Source: Betaproteobacteria bacterium
GTDB lineage: Bacteria; Pseudomonadota; Gammaproteobacteria; Burkholderiales; SG8-41
Reading direction: 5' to 3'
Length of the DNA: 63,132 nucleotides
Assembly: GCA_021732605.1 (NCBI GenBank)
Contig: JAKFUS010000020.1
Coordinates: 1-63,132, forward strand
The notes beneath the pieces were generated by a model that saw only the letters and a list, made by a program, of their open reading frames with translations, was not told where the DNA came from and ran no database searches. Below are positions 60,637 to 63,132 of this stretch, piece after piece (within the stretch, counting starts at the first letter, position 1; each line of letters opens with the position of its first letter). The position numbers and the translations under genes are program-made.

Positions 60637-60664
60637 ATTTTGCCACGGCACTGCGGCCGGTCAA
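60637..60664 (-). promoter_or_regulatory. Sigma-70 promoter of the predicted small RNA
   Basis: Minus strand TTGACC (60659-60664), 16-base spacer, CAAAAT (60637-60642). This places the transcription start near 60631, about 98 bases before the end of the terminator. Confidence 0.6.
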
Positions 60665-60746
60665 GTGATTTTTGCTGCTTCGCAATATAAATTTTATTGT
60701 CGAACGAATTAGAATAAGTAATCTGAGGCGGTTTTTGCTATCTGCC

Positions 60747-60762
60747 CGTGACCTGCATCACA
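60747..60762. promoter_or_regulatory. CRP-like palindrome
   Basis: CGTGA-CCTGCA-TCACA matches the CRP consensus TGTGA-N6-TCACA in all but one base of the half-sites. It lies ~115-130 bases upstream of the small-RNA start and ~137 upstream of the CapA-like ATG; which gene it serves is unclear. Confidence 0.45.
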
Positions 60763-60898
60763 CAATGCACCCGCGCAACCCGGGCCCGCAAGTTTCGCGC
60801 AAGCTTGACGGCACCCGCGCCGAGACGATAAACCCATGCTTCACGCATCGCGCTCATGGCGCGATGCAGATTCACATCACCCCCGGAGAATCCCTGGC

Positions 60899-61942
60899 AT
60901 GAGCCGTACGCTGATGATGTTCACTGGCGACATCAACCTGATGAACGTCACCGATCCCTCGCTACCCTTCGCGCGCGTCGCCGACACCCTGCGCAGCGCC
61001 GATGTGCTGTTCGGCAATCTGGAATGCTGTCTGTATCAGCCATCGGCTGAAGTATCGGTGACGGACGAAGGTTTTTACGCGACGCCGGGCGCCGGCCAGG
61101 CGCTCAAGATCGCCGGTTATCACGCCATGGGCAATGCCAACAACGTCAACTACGGCGCCGAAGCCATCAAGTCCTCGTTGCGCGAATTGGAAAAACTCGG
61201 CATCCCCGTCACCGGCACCGGACTCAACCGGGCACAGGCGCGCAAGCCGGTGATCATCACCCGCAACGGTGTGCGTTACGGTTTCGTGCAGCGCACCTCC
61301 GTCTACTGGCCGACCAACCACGAAGCGGGAGAACACTCACCCGGCGTTGCCGCATTGCGCGGCAATACCGCCTACCAGCTGCCCTTGCACAAGACGCGCC
61401 AGGACATTCCACCGGCCAATCGCCCCGGTGTGCCTCCGGTCATCGTGACCTGGGCCGATGCCAAATGCCTCGCCGATTACGTTGCCGAAATCACCGCGCT
61501 GCGCAAGGAAGTCGATGTGCTGGTCGCATCACAGCACTGGGGGTTCAAGGAGGAAGTCCTCGAGTACATGACCGAGATCGCGCATGCGGTCATCGACGCC
61601 GGCGCCGACATCGTCATCGGCCACGGCCCGCACTACTCACTGCCGGTGGAAATCTACAAAGGCAAACCGGTGTTCTACGGACTCGGCAGTTTTTCCTTCC
61701 ACACCGGGCACGGCGGCATCAAACACGGCGACTGGGTGGGCATGCTCGCCCGCGTCACGCTGAACGGCCGCACTTGCGAAAGCGCTGCATTCGAATTCGT
61801 CCGTCACAACGAGCGCAATGAAACGGTGATCTGCGATCTGGCCGGTGAACAGGCCACGCTGGAGGTCTTGCGTAAACGCAGCGCGCCCTTCAATACCACC
61901 ATCAAAATGGACGGCAACAAGGCCGTGTTCAGCGCCAGCTGA
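60899..61942 (+). CDS. CapA-family (poly-gamma-glutamate-type) metallophosphatase-fold protein
   Basis: 347 residues from the ATG at 60899 (GGAG upstream; an ATG at 60836 adds unrelated residues). CapA-domain motifs: MMFTGDINLMNV, LFGNLECCLY, GYHAMGNANNVNYGAEAI, VLVASQHWGFKEEVLEYM, and the end of the active site GADIVIGHGPHYSLPVEIYKGKPVFYGLG (in parts GADIVIGHGPHYSLP and GKPVFYGLGSFSFH). No signal peptide or membrane anchor is seen, so it is probably cytoplasmic, unlike capsule CapA. CapA-like proteins of this kind occur near amidohydrolase or sugar-acid genes. The function is unknown. Confidence 0.8.
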   Translation: MSRTLMMFTGDINLMNVTDPSLPFARVADTLRSADVLFGNLECCLYQPSAEVSVTDEGFYATPGAGQALKIAGYHAMGNANNVNYGAEAIKSSLRELEKLGIPVTGTGLNRAQARKPVIITRNGVRYGFVQRTSVYWPTNHEAGEHSPGVAALRGNTAYQLPLHKTRQDIPPANRPGVPPVIVTWADAKCLADYVAEITALRKEVDVLVASQHWGFKEEVLEYMTEIAHAVIDAGADIVIGHGPHYSLPVEIYKGKPVFYGLGSFSFHTGHGGIKHGDWVGMLARVTLNGRTCESAAFEFVRHNERNETVICDLAGEQATLEVLRKRSAPFNTTIKMDGNKAVFSAS

Positions 61943-62004
61943 ACGATACATCTATTATAAGTATTTGATTTTATTTATAATTTTAAGGCGCTGTTACTGG
62001 CCTG

Positions 62005-63132
62005 TTACGGCCCCTCATCGGCCGGGGTGCGCAGCTTGCGCTGCGGGTAGACCTTGGCCGGATGTTTTTTCAGCGCTTCTTCATCGACGTCAATGCCCAG
62101 CCCCGGCGCCGTCGGCAAATCGATGTAGCCGTTTTTCGGTTTCAGCTGGTTCGGCGAAATTGTGTCGCAGAAATCGACAAAGGGCAGGAAGTATTCGGTG
62201 ATGATGAAGTTGGGCATGGTCGCCGAGGCATGCACCGTCGACGCCAGCGCGACCAGTGTCGAGTTGTAATTGTGCGGTGACATCGCCACCAGGAAGGACT
62301 CCGCCATCGCGGCGATTTCCTTCAACTCCAGGATGCCGCCGACGCAGGCAACATCGGGATTGAGGATGTCGGCTGAGCGTTTTTCCAGCAGCGGGCGGAA
62401 ACCGGTCTTGGTGTAGGTCGCCTCACCAATCACCACCGGCACGCCGATTTCGCGGCGGATCTGCGCCAGCTCGTCGGGGAATTCCGCCTGGCAGGATTCT
62501 TCCATCCAGTAAAGACCGAACTCGGCGAGTTGTTTGTCGAGCCGGATCGCGTGCATGGGTGCGAGGCGACGGTGCTGCTCAATCAGCAGGTCAATATCAG
62601 GACCAACTGCGTCGCGGATGGCTTTCACCACGCTGATTGCGCGTTTTTCATGTTCCTTGGGGATCCAGCTGCGCCACGGTGACGGCAGCGGATCGAATTT
62701 CATCGCGGTGAAGCCCTGCTTCACCACTTTCTCCGCAGCGCGCGCGTAATCCGCGGGCTCCTTCATGCCGTAACTCCAGCCGTTGGCATAAACGCGGATC
62801 TTCTCCCGGTATTTGCCACCGAGGAGGTTATAGACCGGTTGTTTCGTCGCCTTGCCGACGATGTCCCATAGTGCCTGTTCGATGCCGCTGATCGCGCAAA
62901 AGAGTTCCACCGAACCGCGGCGCGCGGCGTAATCGTCAAAGGCAAACTGGGTGAAATGTTTGATGTCGAAAGGACTGCGCCCGGCCATATACGGGCCCAG
63001 CGCGTTGAGCTGCGCCATCACCGCAGTATCACGGTCATATTGGGAATAGGCCTCACCCCAGCCATGAATGCCGGCGTCGGTTTCGACTTTGACGAAAATG
63101 AGATTTTTGCGCCAGCCGGGATGTACGGCATA
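62005..63132 (-). CDS. Mandelate racemase/muconate-lactonizing enzyme family protein, 5' end cut
   Basis: The frame is open to the right edge: upstream of the first internal Met it reads NLIFVKVETDAGIHGWGEAY, a normal enolase-superfamily N-terminal segment, so the start is outside the window. 375 residues are visible. Barrel landmarks: VYANGWSYGMKEPADYARAA, FTAMKFDPLPSPW, LLIEQHRRLAPMHAI, LYWMEESCQAEFPDEL, VVIGEATYTKTGF, and the catalytic-His segment AMSPHNYNSTL. It fits the D-galactonate/gluconate dehydratase-like branch of the MR/MLE family. It converges on the CapA-like gene with 62 AT-rich bases between. Confidence 0.85.
   Translation of the reverse strand, partial: YAVHPGWRKNLIFVKVETDAGIHGWGEAYSQYDRDTAVMAQLNALGPYMAGRSPFDIKHFTQFAFDDYAARRGSVELFCAISGIEQALWDIVGKATKQPVYNLLGGKYREKIRVYANGWSYGMKEPADYARAAEKVVKQGFTAMKFDPLPSPWRSWIPKEHEKRAISVVKAIRDAVGPDIDLLIEQHRRLAPMHAIRLDKQLAEFGLYWMEESCQAEFPDELAQIRREIGVPVVIGEATYTKTGFRPLLEKRSADILNPDVACVGGILELKEIAAMAESFLVAMSPHNYNSTLVALASTVHASATMPNFIITEYFLPFVDFCDTISPNQLKPKNGYIDLPTAPGLGIDVDEEALKKHPAKVYPQRKLRTPADEGP

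Larger units (their letters stand above)
60073..60898. other. Large non-coding gap between sucC and the CapA-like gene
   Basis: 826 bases. From the sucC side: the CRP/FNR-type box (60163-60176), about 350 bases with no recognised feature (60180-60530), a predicted small RNA on the minus strand (60533-60632) with its promoter, an AT-rich stretch (60690-60730), and a CRP-like palindrome (60747-60762). Open frames crossing this gap show no family likeness. Confidence 0.6.

Noticed and set aside
60264-60668. A 134-residue plus-strand frame and its 23-residue tail MCADVCKDTQHSSYFATALR...
   Set aside because: The tail has a GGAGGAGG before its ATG, but the same bases form the anti-SD loop of a minus-strand RNA with promoter and perfect terminator, which explains them better.

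Overview
The window looks like a chromosomal segment of a GC-rich betaproteobacterium (Burkholderiales/Rhodocyclales-like). The basis is betaproteobacterial-type SucC/SucD, MoaC and SoxYZAX proteins, a TctA/TctB/TctC transporter, a PglL-type oligosaccharyltransferase beside pilin, and a Tad pilus cluster. The species cannot be named from sequence alone. No rRNA, tRNA, insertion sequence, CRISPR array or phage gene was seen.

Layout. (1) 1-2.1 kb: 3' part of a giant Gly-rich low-complexity protein. (2) 2.1-14.0 kb, minus strand: a Tad/Flp pilus operon (flp, TadG-like, TadE-like, unknown, pilin-like, cpaB, secretin rcpA, an FHA-CpaF fusion ATPase, tadB, tadC, DUF192, tadD, TadE, DUF3617). Upstream on the same strand are a Ser/Thr kinase with a cyclic-nucleotide-binding domain and a BepA-like M48 protease. 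(3) 17.1-20.1 kb, plus strand: moaC and a soxYZAX operon ending in a strong terminator. (4) 20.2-29.2 kb: a glycosylation and pilin block, with a GT-methyltransferase fusion, two giant TPR glycosyltransferases, a PglL-like O-ligase and a type IV pilin with a sigma-54 promoter. (5) 29.5-41.1 kb, minus strand: a seven-gene signalling operon (CHASE2-kinase, PP2C, FHA protein, CHASE2-cyclase, MBL cAMP phosphodiesterase, GAF-PilB/GspE ATPase, GAF-HD-GYP) behind one good sigma-70 promoter. (6) 41.3-60.1 kb: an oxalate/formate block, with frc and a formyl-THF hydrolase-like gene, a CRP/FNR regulator, oxc, tctCBA, terC-usp, fhs, two-subunit NAD-formate dehydrogenase and sucCD. (7) 60.5-63.1 kb: a predicted anti-Shine-Dalgarno small RNA, a CapA-like protein and a partial enolase-superfamily gene.

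How the parts work together. Formyl-CoA transferase and oxalyl-CoA decarboxylase turn oxalate into CO2 and formate. The formate can be oxidised by the NAD-dependent dehydrogenase (energy) or ligated to tetrahydrofolate by Fhs (C1 assimilation). SucCD could prime the CoA cycle with succinyl-CoA, and Tct could import the acid. Four near-identical palindromes, TTGAC-N4-(G/A)TCAA, lie upstream of frc (and the divergent regulator gene), oxc, tctC and sucC. They match the half-site expected for the E..SR recognition helix of the cysteine-free CRP/FNR protein encoded between frc and oxc, so I infer a dedicated oxalate regulon.

A second theme is signalling to surface fibres: cAMP synthesis and hydrolysis, c-di-GMP hydrolysis, Ser/Thr phosphorylation and dephosphorylation, and FHA readers (one fused to the Tad ATPase) are encoded around two pilus systems.

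A third theme is a predicted ~100-nt RNA upstream of sucC. It shows a CCUCCUCC loop, its own promoter and a strong terminator, and looks like a mimic of the 16S rRNA anti-Shine-Dalgarno end. Many intergenic gaps also carry short tandem micro-repeats.
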